Shown one piece after another: positions 10,851 to 23,066 of a stretch of 64,000 nucleotides of DNA. How positions within the stretch are numbered: position 1 is the first letter of the stretch; every line of letters begins with the position of its first letter. The notes beneath the pieces are model-generated. The model made no database searches and was not told the DNA's origin. It worked only from the letters and a program-made list of their open reading frames with translations. Both the position numbers and the translations under genes were made by a program. This DNA comes from Trichinella spiralis (Eukaryota; Nematoda; Enoplea; Trichinellida; Trichinellidae). Location: assembly GCA_000181795.3 (NCBI GenBank), contig CM012954.1, forward strand, positions 14,906,704 through 14,970,703. Reading direction: 5' to 3'.

Positions 10851-11153
10851 GTGCTTTGAGTATGTGATGTTGGCAATGTTGTTTAGCTACGGCTGCGGCA
10901 GAGTGGATCCTCGTTAGCCGATTAGTTAGTATTGGCGTAATTAATTGCCCAGTTGTACATGATAAATGTAAATGGAAGTGTGGATTTTTTTTGTCAACAG
11001 AGGCGGAAAAGATAAATAAGATCAGATGAAGAGGAATTCTTCTGCCGACGTAATTTACTGGGGAATCTATCAGTGTGTTCAATCGCATTTTTCTCTTTTC
11101 CTTCCTTTTTTTAATCCCTTGAACACAGCTTGATTATCCGTATGATTTTTAAG
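10851..11153. other. GC-richer island, possibly regulatory
   Basis: Visibly richer in G and C than its surroundings. It contains homeobox-type words (GTAATTAATTG) and GATA-type words (AGATAA, ATAAGATCAGATG). An 86-codon minus-strand ORF at 10828-11088 has no recognisable protein character. Best read as a candidate regulatory element. Confidence 0.3.
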
Positions 11154-11394
11154 CAAGCACAAGTCTGTCTGGCACACCGTTCACGTCCAACTTTACCACC
11201 CAGCTGGCAGATGGACTTGAAGCAACGATGGATCGACATCTTGGATCTTTTGCTTTGTCAATTTGTTGGCCAACGTTTGCCAGTGCACGCATCATTGCAC
11301 CGTCGTTTGAATGTCGTCTTTTTGTCATTTTTTACATCGTCCATCCTGAAACAGACCAATTGAACAATTATCCATCAACACCGATGACAGAAAG
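11154..11394 (+). other. Exon-like open frame of unknown gene
   Basis: A frame with no stop runs for 79 codons, bounded on the left by a splice-acceptor-like TTTTTAAG and on the right by a donor-like AAAG/GTAGGC. In this frame the closing stops fall inside the presumed intron ends (TAAG and GTAG), as expected of a true internal exon. It would enter in phase 1 and leave in phase 2. The predicted peptide is Ser/Thr-rich at the start (STSLSGTPFTSNFTTQLADG) and matches nothing I recognise. Flanking exons were not found, so it may be chance in a GC-richer island. Confidence 0.25.
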
Positions 11395-13780
11395 GTAGGC
11401 AATTATTTTTTTATTCGACTTCTTTTATGCTTTCATCATTGCATAGAATGTTTTTTTCTCCTTTTTCTTTATTGCTATTGTGCGTTGAAATTAAGTTGCA
11501 TGCGCGTTGTTTTTTGTCTTATCTTATTTTTAGTCACATTATATTTTCATCTGCGTAAAGCTGCCGCACTAGGTCGCTTAGTAATAGTTATCCAGTTGGT
11601 GAATTATTTATGTTCTGCAAGCGGAGGTACTGTTCACCGGAAGGGGAAAGGGTCCGGAAGAGGGGTGAATTAATGACCATTGCAAGGGGCAGCAGCTATT
11701 TCAAACATACATACACACACAAACACACACAATAGCCGACCGATTGATCGACCGCTCAGAATGTGGGAAACTTTCTGGCAACTTCATTGTCAGTCACACC
11801 TTCTTTCAGAAATGGACAATTTATCGATTCCAACCGACTAGGGCCGTATATAATATTCACACTGCTGAGCAAAGTTTGTTTCCTCTTTTGTGGATCTCTT
11901 GAAAATAAAATTTTTTCGACAGAGCTGCCAATCATATATGCAAATTGTCTTTGATTTTCAAGTTCCGATTTTATGTTCATTTAAATTTCACCTCTTCGGT
12001 CTGTGGTGCAGTTTTGTGAACATTCCTCAACATCATAGACTTATTTTATTGTTGTTGTTCTTCACCTAATAGATGGAATGAATGCTTTCTTGTTGTTTAA
12101 TTCATAATATTACACTTTCACCGTTACCACTTTTAAGAAGCGTTGGTGAAAATTATTCTCTTTCTTTGTTTCAAATCCAGTGAACTAGAACTTCATTTTA
12201 AATAATACTATTCAATTGGAAAATATTCCTTTAATTATTCTCAGCATTGCAAGTATGGGAATTTTCTGCCATTTATTCTACCGTTTGAAGTTGTTTGAAG
12301 CTTGCATTGAGAAGCCCTGAATTTTTCAAGAAACCATTCATTGATTCTGATTTTGAATAGGCTTTATATAAAATGTACGTAGTGATGTAGATGTATTTAT
12401 GGACAGTGTATGTAATTACTGAAGTGACTAATTGTATTTTATACTTTTTACTTGAGCATTTATTTTTTTGTGATTTATCTATTTATAGTGTTTATTTTTT
12501 CTTATAAAATACAAACATTGAAGTGAATTGTCGGCGAGCAAAACCCATTACTAAACTTAAATAGATATATGTAAATGTAAATGTTTTTCTTTGCGTTATG
12601 AAATTTCAAAATTTATTAAATTTCAATTTAAAAGCAATTATTCAAATATTCGTTACTTGAATTTCATAAATTGCAAATCGAAGACAAATCAGAAATTTTA
12701 ATTTGTACTATTTTGCTATCATCACTTAACATAATAGCAATTTACGCATATGCTTAATCTGAATTACATTCAATTTTTTGTTATATGTTATATATTTGTT
12801 ATATTATGTATTAATTATTTTATATATTTAAGAAAATTTTTGGCATGCAAATTAATTAATATAAAACTGTAATGTAATGGACTAATGAATTATTTCTTTT
12901 GACTTCTAATTTTATGATTTCGAAAGCGCACAATTAAAATGAATCATTCTTTGCTTGATTTATTGCTTCATAACTTTATTTTTATGCCTTATCAATATTT
13001 TAATAGAATTATTTTTGACACTTATTAAAAATAGTATCTATTATTTGTAGTTGATTATGGAGTTTTATACGCTTTTGTAGAATTAGCAGCATATTTTAAT
13101 ACTTACTTCTTTGTTAATAACTTCTTCTTGAAATATACGATATAATTATGATAGGTTGTGTGAATTTTCTTTCAAAAATTGTATCACATGTATGTAATAT
13201 TTTCAAAATGAGAAGAAAAATGAATCAATATGCTCTATTGCAGTGTGACAAGCACTGTGTTGTTCTTGTTGTGCCGTTGTAAATTATTTAAAATTTTAGC
13301 GGTGAATAGAATTCTGAGAAAAGTTTGAAAATAAAATGGGAGAATTGATTTAAAATTTAAAACAATACATTTGTGAAATGTGAAAAATCTTTTTTCTTTT
13401 CTTTCAATATTATAACAGCGAACTTATAAATAATGCAGTGTTTCTACTGAAGTTAAATTCAAATATGTCGACTTTGTTGAATACATGTGAAATATTTAAA
13501 AATGAAATTATTTAACTGTAATTTAGAAATACTTAATATTCACTATTATTGCTTCGATATGTTTAATATCATATGATCTGGAAATGCGTATATTTTTCAA
13601 TGTTCACTTCAAATGATGACCGTTTGTGTTTTTCTACTATTTTAAATTGAAAGTCATTATTAGTATTGTAAAATGTTTTTTTCCTACAAATTATCGGTAA
13701 TTTGAGAGATTGATTTATTTAATAAGTGTCAAATTTTTTGCATCATAATTATTCGAAGCATAATTTCGAGAACAAAAGTC
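11395..13780. other. Gene-free AT-rich stretch
   Basis: AT-rich. A modestly GC-richer patch at 11560-11800 includes a short CA-rich run (11710-11730). A 74-codon minus frame at 11756-11980 and its plus-strand partner look like chance. Nothing else is supported. Confidence 0.45.
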
Positions 13781-15130
13781 ACACACCAGTACGACTTGTG
13801 TGTTTTTTCACTGGACAAAAGATTCAACATAATGTCCATTTTTTCCACAACGACGGGTTGACTTTGCTTTGCTCGTTGTTAGCCGACTCGAGGAATGTAT
13901 TTTAAATACGTATTTTGAACGACGTTTGAACAGTTTTGCAATGGCTTGTTTGTTCTGTAACTTCCGGCTAGTTATTGCTTTTCATATGGTGAAATCCGCT
14001 TCCAAATTATACAATGAGTCATGTTTCAGTGCATGAATTGTTTGCAATTTTGTGTTTTTTCAATTTCTTCCTTTTATGTTTTTTCGGCTGACAAATAGTT
14101 GAAATTCCGAACCACACTTTGGGTTGGACGATCGATCCACTTGCAATAATAATGCATTCACTGTATTACATAAGACAATATGTTCGGTAGAGTGAGGCAG
14201 CTGAGGTGGTGTAATATTAAGCGAAGTTAAGCCGTGCATGGAAAAGTGAAGACGTGTTGTTTCCGTGCACTCACTCATTTTCTGCTCCCGTGACTCGGAG
14301 GCGCTCAGAAGATAAGACGCCAAATCGCCTGCAGGGATGAACTTGAAAATCAATAAGCACAAGCACCTCTTGGTGCGGTGATGACGTTGCTTTGCAATGA
14401 CAGCGTATTTACGGTGCGAATTAATTAATAAACTAAGAGACCAGAAAACAGCTTTCTCTTGCTGATTGCAACGACCTCTGAGACTGTTCTGTAGCTTTAT
14501 CAATGAGTTTTTTGTTTTCTTGAATTACGGTGCATTACGGTAGTTTCAAATTTGATCTTACTGTCATCAAGTTGAGCAACATGTTCGTTGGAAAATTTTT
14601 ATGCAAAATAATATGGAAGAAGAAAATTTTGAATTGAATTCAAAAAAAGAAATCAAACCAAACATTTTAAATTGAAATATTTTAATGTTGAGTTTGATTT
14701 ATAAAAAAGAAAAAAAGAGGAAATAAATTAAAAAAAAGAAAAATGCCGAACATTTTCCAATTTTGATGGAATAATTTCTGCTGATGCCGTCGCTGAATGT
14801 GCAGCAGCTTGGTTGGTTGGTTGGTGCACACAGTTGGGCAAAAAGCGTTTTGGCTATCTTTGGATGAAAACAAATATTCTCCTGGGCGACATCTGACCGC
14901 CGCAACGATAAACATTGGCATATATTGATCGGTCGGTTGGCGTGCCATTACCGAATTCAACTGACCTGACGGCGTTGGGGGAGAAATAAGGAAGCTGAAC
15001 GTTAAGCTTCGCTTCGCTACTTGAAAAGCCGCAGCGACTTCAACGCAGTCTGGTGGTGTCGACAAGGAGCTTGCATGCCGCGTAATTGTGAAATTCTAGC
15101 TTAACCAAACAAACGCGCAAGCCCGTCATT
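13781..15130. other. GC-richer island cluster, candidate regulatory
   Basis: Two GC-richer blocks, about 14100-14480 and 14760-15110. They hold a CRE-like GTGATGACGTTG, an AGATAAG GATA word, a forkhead-like CGATAAACA and a TTGG tandem at 14812-14822. A 147-codon minus frame (14503-14060) covers the first block but shows no domain, signal or splice support, and I leave it as unsupported. Confidence 0.3.
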
Positions 15131-15133
15131 TAC

Positions 15134-15196
15134 CATTATCATCATCATCATCATCATTATTATCATTATGATTATTGTTGTTGTTGTTATTATTAA
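15134..15196. repeat. Compound trinucleotide microsatellite
   Basis: ATC units, then ATT, then GTT, then ATT, over about 60 nt. Confidence 0.85.
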
Positions 15197-18100
15197 TGCT
15201 GGATGCGATATTTACATGGGCAACGAGAAGATTATGCTTTTATCATTTTTATTAAACCAGAGAAAAAAAGGCTTTATCAAACTGAGCCAATCATCCAACG
15301 TATAACATGGCAAAAACATTTCCACGCACAGTGTGATTTCCTTATTAATATAAATGAAATGATTCGCTATTCAAGAAATTTAAATATGACCAGTTTGATT
15401 GGAAATCTGTTTTAATTATGAGATGCAATATAAAAATTTGTTTCAACAATCTATATTATAAACATGCGTTGCTATTGTATTTCAGTGTAATGATAGTGGA
15501 GACTTTTTATTTAAATTTTTACTGTGAAAACGATCACATTAATGAGACGTTGATTTTATTTAATTCTATTCTACAGTATTCAGTTCCAGTGTTTAAGTTA
15601 TTTTTTCGTTATAATTTAGTTTTTTATGTTATTGTTGTTATTATTGTTCACTGCTTACCAGTAGAGGGTATCATTTTTTCGAGACGTTGGTGATGATTAA
15701 TTTTTAAGGCGGTTTTCAAATGATGAAAATAGAATCAAGTTGTTCTGATGAAATATTTGAAACAATTAATTCAGCGTTTCATAGTGCTTTCTGCCAAACT
15801 CCATACTTTGGAATATTGTCTTTTCTGAAAGTTCAGTGCCGATGGAAGTGTAGGAAGAGATTTTTTACCTTCGATTCGTAGATAAAGCTGAAAAGTGCTA
15901 TGCGAAATAGCAAATAGGCCCAGAGGAGTGGTATATAAATTGAAATTTGAGGAAAAAAATCCCACCCCCGATGCATTCGGTTTGATATAGAGGGGTAGCT
16001 GCATGGAAGTGCCTTAAGCGCAAGCTGTACTTTGGGCAATCGGTCTCACGGGTTGTCTATTACTGCTTCCCAAGGGTCAGTGGACCGCGATGGTGCCAAA
16101 TGACACCAAACCGACATTGACGAATCCGCTTGTCCCAGAGGCTAGTTGCTTGAAGATTGAGAATTTTCCGCACCGTCACTTCTATTAAGCGAACCATCTC
16201 CTTATTTTGGTTTCGTGCTGTCATTGCCGGATATTCGAATTGAAATTGCAATTATAACACCACGGTGGGCGTTATTTCACATGACTCTAGGCACGAGGAA
16301 CAATTACGTTCACTTGCATCTAAGTAGTTTGCATCTGGAAGTAAAATTTAAAAAAAAGTGCGTTTGCGGCTGCTATTTGATCGATTTTTTTACGTTTTAT
16401 TTACCTCCTTTACTAACCGTGGACAAATTTGCAACGACAAATTTGTGCCGTGCGTCCTCAGGCGACTAAATGGAATAGAAATGATGCAGGGTCTATAATT
16501 TGAAAATGCGATGATCACCGGTAACTACCAGTTCACCAGTGATGAATTGTCACTTGGTAATGTGATTTCATGGAAAATATTTTGCTTCGAGATTAAATTT
16601 TCACAATTCAATAAAATGTCACAGTTGATGATATCAACTTGCTTACCTGTGATAGTCGTACAGATTTCTCTTATCCACTCACAACAAATGGCCACTATTG
16701 TATTGAATAATGAGAATTTATCATGCAAATATGCTACTTTTCTGTTTAAGAAACAATCACATAAAATACTAACAACAAGCACAAGCGTGCTAATAAAATA
16801 AGTAAATATTTACATATTCTTATTGCTACTTATTGAAAATGATAATTTTATGTGGAGAAAAAGATCTTTTGAGCATTGTAATAAAAAAAGTTTGTGATGT
16901 TAGCGTTTTGACAATTTTGCAGCTTTATAATTGAGCCAAGCTTGAGTTGCTTGATCTTTTCAATAGATCTGTGTGTGATTGGCTGCTTGTTATTCTTTTT
17001 TCTATTTATTTATTGTCTTCCTTTGGTGCGAATGTTCTGTTTCAATTATGCGGTTCATTTCTAATTACAGTCCACCATTGGTGAGATTAATTTTTCTTCT
17101 TTTTTTTTATTCGAACAGAACAAAATTATCCATTGTCTCCGAGTCTCAGTTTGAAATGTACGCTAACGCTGCTGGGGGTGTTGAGCCATCATTTTGCAGG
17201 TTTTGCCCTGACCAAGCCGGGATTGTATTGATCGCTTTGTCGTAGACTTGGTTTCCCCCATTTCCCATAAAGAATTCGGCTATTGCGTCGGTTTGTCTGG
17301 GGATGCATGTCTACTGAAATGGCGTGAAAAGAATGAATTATTTATTCTGCATCTTTTACTTGCTCGAAACTGCTGGACGTTTGTTCAAAAAAAGCAAAGC
17401 ATATTTATTATGAACATTCACACAAAAAAATATATTCAAATAAGTGGTTCAACAGCATAAACAGAGAGCGTTGTTTTAATATTTCTTTTCACTGGTAAAA
17501 CATGCATATGAAATTAGATTGAATTAAGCTTGCTGAATTGAGAATTTTGAGGTTGAGGGTTTTGCATTTTTTTAACGAGTAAATTTACAGTGCTTTTGTT
17601 TTGCTTCAAAAATTTAGTTCCTAAAGATTTTGCACTCACATCTGCATAGAATACATTTTTTAAACAGTAATTTTAATATAACGGCAATACGAGATATGGC
17701 ATCTGTTTTCTTTTTTGCATACTTTGGAGAGATTTTCCATTTGTAAATATGGTAAATTGTGCAACATTTGAAAATTTTCCAGCGGAAGCTGTTTGGCATT
17801 GTACATATATGTATGTAATTGTTCCGTTTTTGAATAATTTTACACGCAATAACTTCTGTGCTATTCGTTTTTCGAGTAACGTTGCATTTTTGCACCATCG
17901 AAATTTGATTGAAACTTTCGGCACATTGGATGTTGAAATTTTTTTTCATCAAGTTGCTTTGGTTTATTTTTTATTAAAATTGTACTATAGGGAAAAGAGA
18001 ACTTTAACTAACTGGTAGCTTGTGGTGCAAAGCGGAAGCTTGTAAAATTATTTTACAATTTTGATGATTCATTTGTACACGATGAGACAATTTCGACATG

Positions 18101-18540
18101 CAAATCATCACCGATAGTGGTGATTTGTTTTATACTGTTTGCTGAATTTTCAAATTGGGCACAGTAGAGCGTGGAACCGTTTGAAAAATCATGACTAACT
18201 TGTAGTTTTTGGTTGAAAATTTAGTGTTTGATCATCTAATTGTAGCTTTCACGATAATCCAACGTTTACGTCATGTTTTGAAAATTGCATCCACCAGTGG
18301 AATTTATTTCTATTCTGATTCAGCAAATCAGAATTTGCTTTGAGAAAAAAAATATATGTATATTCAGTTGCCATATTTAGTTAAGTTGAAATGAGGAAGT
18401 GTAATTTTGTAGTTTTTGTATTTTGCATTATTGTAATTGGGATTGTGTTTGTTTGTCGTAGTATTTGGAATGATGTGAGAACGAGAGGGAGAGAGATTGC
18501 AGATGAATGCTATACATGAATCATGAGTAGAATGAAAAAT
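15197..18540. other. Gene-free stretch with GC-richer patches
   Basis: AT-rich apart from a patch at about 15780-16480, which includes a distinctive block at 16040-16150 (CTTCCCAAGGGTCAG and a CCAAATGACACCAAACC word), and another at 17150-17300. Short ORFs on both strands overlap in these patches with no protein character. Candidate conserved non-coding sequence only. Confidence 0.35.
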
Positions 18541-18965
18541 TGAGCCCCTGTTTGACCAGTACCATTTATGCACGACCGACAACGGGGGAAGCTATTTATC
18601 ACCAGTCTGGCCGTTAGTTGGTATTACTCTAGCTGTTAGTTGCTTTGTTCGTCATGGTTGCGTGTGGCAGCAGCTTTGAAAAATATTCGTGCTTATTCTA
18701 CTGCTCTTTCTCTATTTCTCCTTCCCTCTTTCTCTCTCTCTCTTCAGTCGTCGTCATCGTTGTCGACGTCGCGTTCTGCTTGTCTCTTAGTGGCTTGCGG
18801 TTGGCCGGCCGGCCGGCTATCCGTCAGCAGAAACGGCTAATTGTTCTGCACTGTTGAACACGACGGCTAGTATTGATTCTGCTCCAGACCGACCGTCGTT
18901 TGTCCTTACTTGGCCTTGTCGCCATTGAGACTGCGTTTCGGGCCACCCCAACTGCAAGCAGTATA
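18541..18965 (+). promoter_or_regulatory. Pyrimidine-rich GC island with a strong splice acceptor, possible 5' UTR exon
   Basis: A 45-nt pyrimidine tract (18700-18745) ends in TCTTCAG at 18747, a very strong acceptor. It is followed by CG-rich sequence including GTCGACGTCGCG and a GGCCGGCCGGCCGG run. There is no convincing coding frame. A possible donor, CA/GTATAT, lies at about 18960. This could be a non-coding leader exon of the ONECUT gene or another transcript. Confidence 0.3.
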
Positions 18966-19498
18966 TATTTCTCTTAATTTTTCAACATTTTTACCCTTCA
19001 TCTTCATCATTATCTTCTTCTTATTCTTTTATCCTGGAATACTAGATCTTGTTCAGCAGTATTGTTGCTTCCTTCTCACACACCATCTACATCAAATGTT
19101 CATCGCAGTACAACTCCTCTTATGAACAGTATATGATTTTTTTTCTCTTTATATTTCTAAGTTCATTACATTTACGTATATTCTCTGTTAAATCCATCAA
19201 CACAATGTATACTGTATATATGCAGGGTTACTTGTTTATTTGTTAAAAAAATTTGCATGTTTCACTTTTGTTACACAACTAAGTAACCACTGTACAAGAA
19301 TGTTGGTTGATGCATGTAATTGTGATGTAATCATTTGTTTAGTTTATTATTAGATTTTGATATTGAAAATGTTGCCTAATGAAATTAGAAATTGTTTTGA
19401 TACGCATCATGCTGATGTAAATTGTGAGGAAATAATTGTATTTTTTTTCATTGGTTAGAATTTTATTTAAAACAAAGTGAATGAATGTAAAGTGTAAT

Positions 19499-19520
19499 GT
19501 GTGTGTGTGTGTGTGTGTGT
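19499..19520. repeat. (GT)11 microsatellite
   Basis: Uninterrupted GT dinucleotide run of 22 nt. Confidence 0.9.
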
Positions 19521-19642
19521 TCAAGCTTTGGGTGAGTTAGTTGTTGGTGAATCATGATTAGCTAAGATTCCAAATTCGAAAACAGCTAGTGCTAAATTGG
19601 TCATCCACGCGCACCAGGCAGTGCGTTGAACACACGCGAGAC

Positions 19643-19930
19643 GCAGCTGCGGTCGGTCTCATCCGTGCTTTTCAAAGCAGGGAGCGAAAACTAGCGTACT
19701 GCCATATATGGGCAGACGCGTGCTTTGCGGCTGACAAACAAGCACAAAGTGCGGGTAGCGTTGGTCGGACTAATCCTTTGCATATATGGGCGTGAGGGAA
19801 AATCAATACTTTGCCACTAAGAGCTGCCGTGCTTAAATGGATAGGAAACGACCACGTTGGCAACAGCAGCTGCCGCGGCTACCGCCGAGGAAAATGGAGG
19901 AACTCAAACGAGCCACTATTGCTATATAAG
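19643..19930 (+). promoter_or_regulatory. Promoter-like block: E-box, CArG, CArG-like, E-box, TATA
   Basis: In order: GCAGCTGC (19643-19650), a perfect CArG box CCATATATGG (19702-19711), a one-mismatch CArG GCATATATGG (19780-19789), a second GCAGCTGC (19866-19873) and TATATAAG (19923-19930). The whole block is GC-rich against AT-rich flanks. A start site would fall at about 19955. The sequence after it meets a good donor (GT/GTATGT, intron from 20035), suggesting a non-coding first exon of about 80 nt. SRF/MEF2-type and myogenic E-box sites in this order are typical of muscle promoters in other animals. Which gene it drives is unknown; the next gene on this strand is ONECUT, 3 kb away. Confidence 0.5.
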
Positions 19931-20034
19931 AGACCGCCGACTGTCGCGCTGGCAAATCTTGCATGCGACTCACTGCAAATTGCCCAAGCTTACAACTACC
20001 AAGAACAATTAATCCAAAATTGGAACCGCTCTGT

Positions 20035-21132
20035 GTATGTAACTAGCTAACTATCCGTCTGTTCTGGTCGTTTTGTCAATCCTAGCTTTTCTGCTTTCTC
20101 ATTTTGAGTCTGCTTGTTCGACTGTTTGTTTACTTTCAATATTCATAAATTTCTATTCGTACATGCATATACATATGTGTGGTATTTATTTGTTTCTTCT
20201 TCTTCTCCTTATCTGCGTAATGGTTGATAAAAAAATTTAATTTTTTCTTTGTCCCTGAAAAATACAATCATCGTTCCATTGTTTATAAGTGTGACTGTCA
20301 GTGTGGACAACGTCGTGTGGGTGACGGTGTCTGCACCCCAAGGACGTGTTGCTCAATGGCGACGCATGTCGCGACCATCTGCCCTCTTCAGTGAAGCGGC
20401 TGCTTCAAGTCTGGGATCACCACCTGTTTCCTAGCCAAGTCGGCTTTTACAGAAGGACATATTCCAGGTTTATTTATTTATTTATTCATTTTTAAATTAC
20501 ATCAAATTAAATTTACCACTCCTTCATTCACAAAGTACTTTATTCAGTTTTGAATTAATTTAAAATCTAAATTACAAGAATTAACGCTCATCATTTACTT
20601 CGCTTTACAACAACATCACGAACACAACTGGACGGTAATTTTTAAAAATAAGTATTTCCTCTTATTTGGATAATTAGTTTCTTAATTATTTTTTAAATGG
20701 TGTATATTGTTTTACAAACAACGCTGAATTCCGTTTTTTTCTATTTAAATTGTATTTCACTATTTCAGTTGTTTACGTCGTACAGTGCTTTCAGTTTGCA
20801 CTAATTTTTTCAGTTTTTTTCTTTTTTTTTCCTTTTTGAATGCAACGTTATGTAGTGAAATTAAATAAGCTGAACGAAATGACCAATGGGTTTGCTTTTG
20901 TCTACATACGTTTCTTGTGATCAATGAATTTTTGTTTCATTTTGCCAACCTCAAGTCTTTCATTTATAGCAAATGATGCTGCGCTATACAGTATTCGGTA
21001 CACGAAGGTCTTATATTGTCTTCAATTTTAATTAACCACTCATTTTATTTGGTCTGCAGATTTCAAATCAGCTATATTATCATTGTTTGCATTATTCTCA
21101 TATAATCGCTTTGGAGAATTCAATATAAATAT
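20035..21132. other. No gene seen
   Basis: AT-rich apart from a GC-richer patch at about 20285-20460 that carries no convincing exon. A TTTA tetranucleotide run lies at 20469-20487. Confidence 0.4.
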
Positions 21133-21142
21133 GCATGTATGA

Positions 21143-21180
<38 letters not shown>

Positions 21181-21190
21181 TCATACATGC
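21133..21190. repeat. Perfect 58-bp palindrome with an (AT)16 core
   Basis: The left arm GCATGTATGAGAC (21133-21145) and right arm GTCTCATACATGC (21178-21190) are exact reverse complements. The 32-nt centre is an uninterrupted AT alternation, itself self-complementary, so the whole 58 bp can fold into one hairpin or cruciform. The symmetry stops at both ends. It could be a small fold-back element or a site where palindrome expansion occurred. Confidence 0.95.
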
Positions 21191-23066
21191 TATATATATA
21201 TAGAAATTTTTTCTCAACTATTTTCATTAATCTTTTCACAGAATAACGAACGGACGAACGAATAGAAGCTGTTTTATACTTTTTGCACATTATTTCATTT
21301 GTTTTCATTGAAAACTTATATTCACGAGTGATAAATATCATACTGTGATGTTCTGTTGTTTGGTAAAGAAGTATTTATTTTTATTTGAATTTATAAACTC
21401 TATTTCATCTTTCTTTTTGTTATTACAATTATTCATTTATTGAATTCTTTTAATTATCATTAATGTTTATTTTATTTATGAAATGTTTTGCTTAATGTTA
21501 ATTATTATCATTATCAAGTTCAATAAACATGATGAAAAATCAGGGAATTATTATTCAATTTATTTTTAAGTAAGTTTCAAGATTAATTTTCCACTACGAA
21601 CAAATGTTATATAACATCCGGATAAGTTTTCTCGAAAATGTCTCCGAAGCACCACTATTTGCGGTATGAATTTAAGCTTAGCGCGCGTAACTAAGCTTTT
21701 TCTCTGTTAACGTGACTGAAAGCAGAACAGCTAGTGTTAGCAATGATGAGATGATACAAATTAGTGTCGCAGTTGCATTTTTTGTCGGTGTTGTTAAGAC
21801 AACCGATGACATATCAGAGTGAAAAGCTGGTGGTGTGTAGTTTGTTTATTATGAGGAAAGGTTTTTTCGTTTCTCGTTTTGTTCAAACGAATAAAGCTTC
21901 TCCCATAATACACCGTATCCACTTGAATACTTTGAAAAATTGCTAATTTTTCCATTTCTTGATATTTAATTATTTTTGCTTCAAACGGACACCATGGATC
22001 TGTCTTATACTATTTGTGTAGCGTTTATTCGGTGATTTTTCTGCTTTGTCATATCAGTAACCCATACCGCAGTGTGTGCAGATGGGAGATGAAAGCAGCA
22101 GCAGCGTTGGTTTACACGAACAAGCTGATTTGTAAGTAAATCCCTTTTTGTCTTAGCAAAATAAGACGACCGGATGACCGGAGGGTTGAGGTGACCTTCG
22201 CTTGCATCTGTCGTTGTTGAAACGTGGCAATAATTATTGAAATGGAAATGCACAAGCAACTCTAGTTGATGTTCGTCCCCGGTGATCGTGAATCTTCTGC
22301 CTTTTTTCAGAATTCTACATTCATCATTACCCGTAGTAGTAGTGGATTTGGATTTTAATTATCTTATTCATCTTATTATTTATTATTCTCGATGTTATGG
22401 ATGTGAAGTGCGAACGCACGTCTTTCTTGTTATTTTCAAAAGTGAAACTTTGTCCTTTCTCTTTGTATTCACTGCCAACGCATGATGAAGTCGAGTAGTT
22501 CGACGACGAATGCGACACTTGCGGTTGGTTCTTTTGCAAATAATAAATGCTCCTGTTCTGATGCTCGGATACGTCGGGTATTTTTCACGTCGACGTATTT
22601 TCAACGTGGGCTCCAATTTTGGTCAATCGATCGAACCAACAACGTTAGTGCGCCAGATGTTCTGACCAATCACTCGCGCTCAGGGACCTCGTGCAAGCGG
22701 TGATCACCGTTTGATTGTCACTAGATGGCGCTTTTAATTTAGTTCCATCCACGAATTGCCTCTTTTCTGCTTCTCTGATTCGCACGATATTTATGCGTGT
22801 AAAATGTCTGTGTGTCTGTCTGTTTGTCTCTCTGTCTCTCTCTCTCTCTCTCTTTCTGTGTGTGTATCTATGCGAATGTCTGTCTGCATTGGTGTGCGTG
22901 TGCGTGTTTGCGCGTCGTGTACACCGCCTTTTACACATGAGAAATTTTCTCAATCGTGAACACTGACATTCTGTAATAGCTTTAACTCATTGATAAACCG
23001 TTGACTTGTTTGAAAAGTGCTTCTCTTTCAAATAAATACATTCTTCATTTTTCAGCTTTAAATTAC
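21191..23066. other. Upstream region of the ONECUT gene
   Basis: No recognised gene. A short open segment from ATG 22082 to a perfect donor GTAAGT (22132) encodes MGDESSSSVGLHEQAD and ends in phase 2, which does not fit the frame of the ONECUT start. A GC-richer block at 22480-22740 holds an ATCGAT word, a CCAAT box and a CACTAGATGGCGCTT word. A CT/GT-rich microsatellite spans 22801-22912. The ONECUT coding exon is preceded by an acceptor ending at 23055. Confidence 0.4.

Noticed and set aside
14060-14503. 147-codon minus-strand ORF
   Set aside because: No signal, domain, low-complexity bias or splice support, and it lies in a GC-richer patch where stops are rarer.
19780-19789. Reading GCATATATGG as a full CArG box
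   Set aside because: It has one mismatch (G for the first C), so it is described only as CArG-like.
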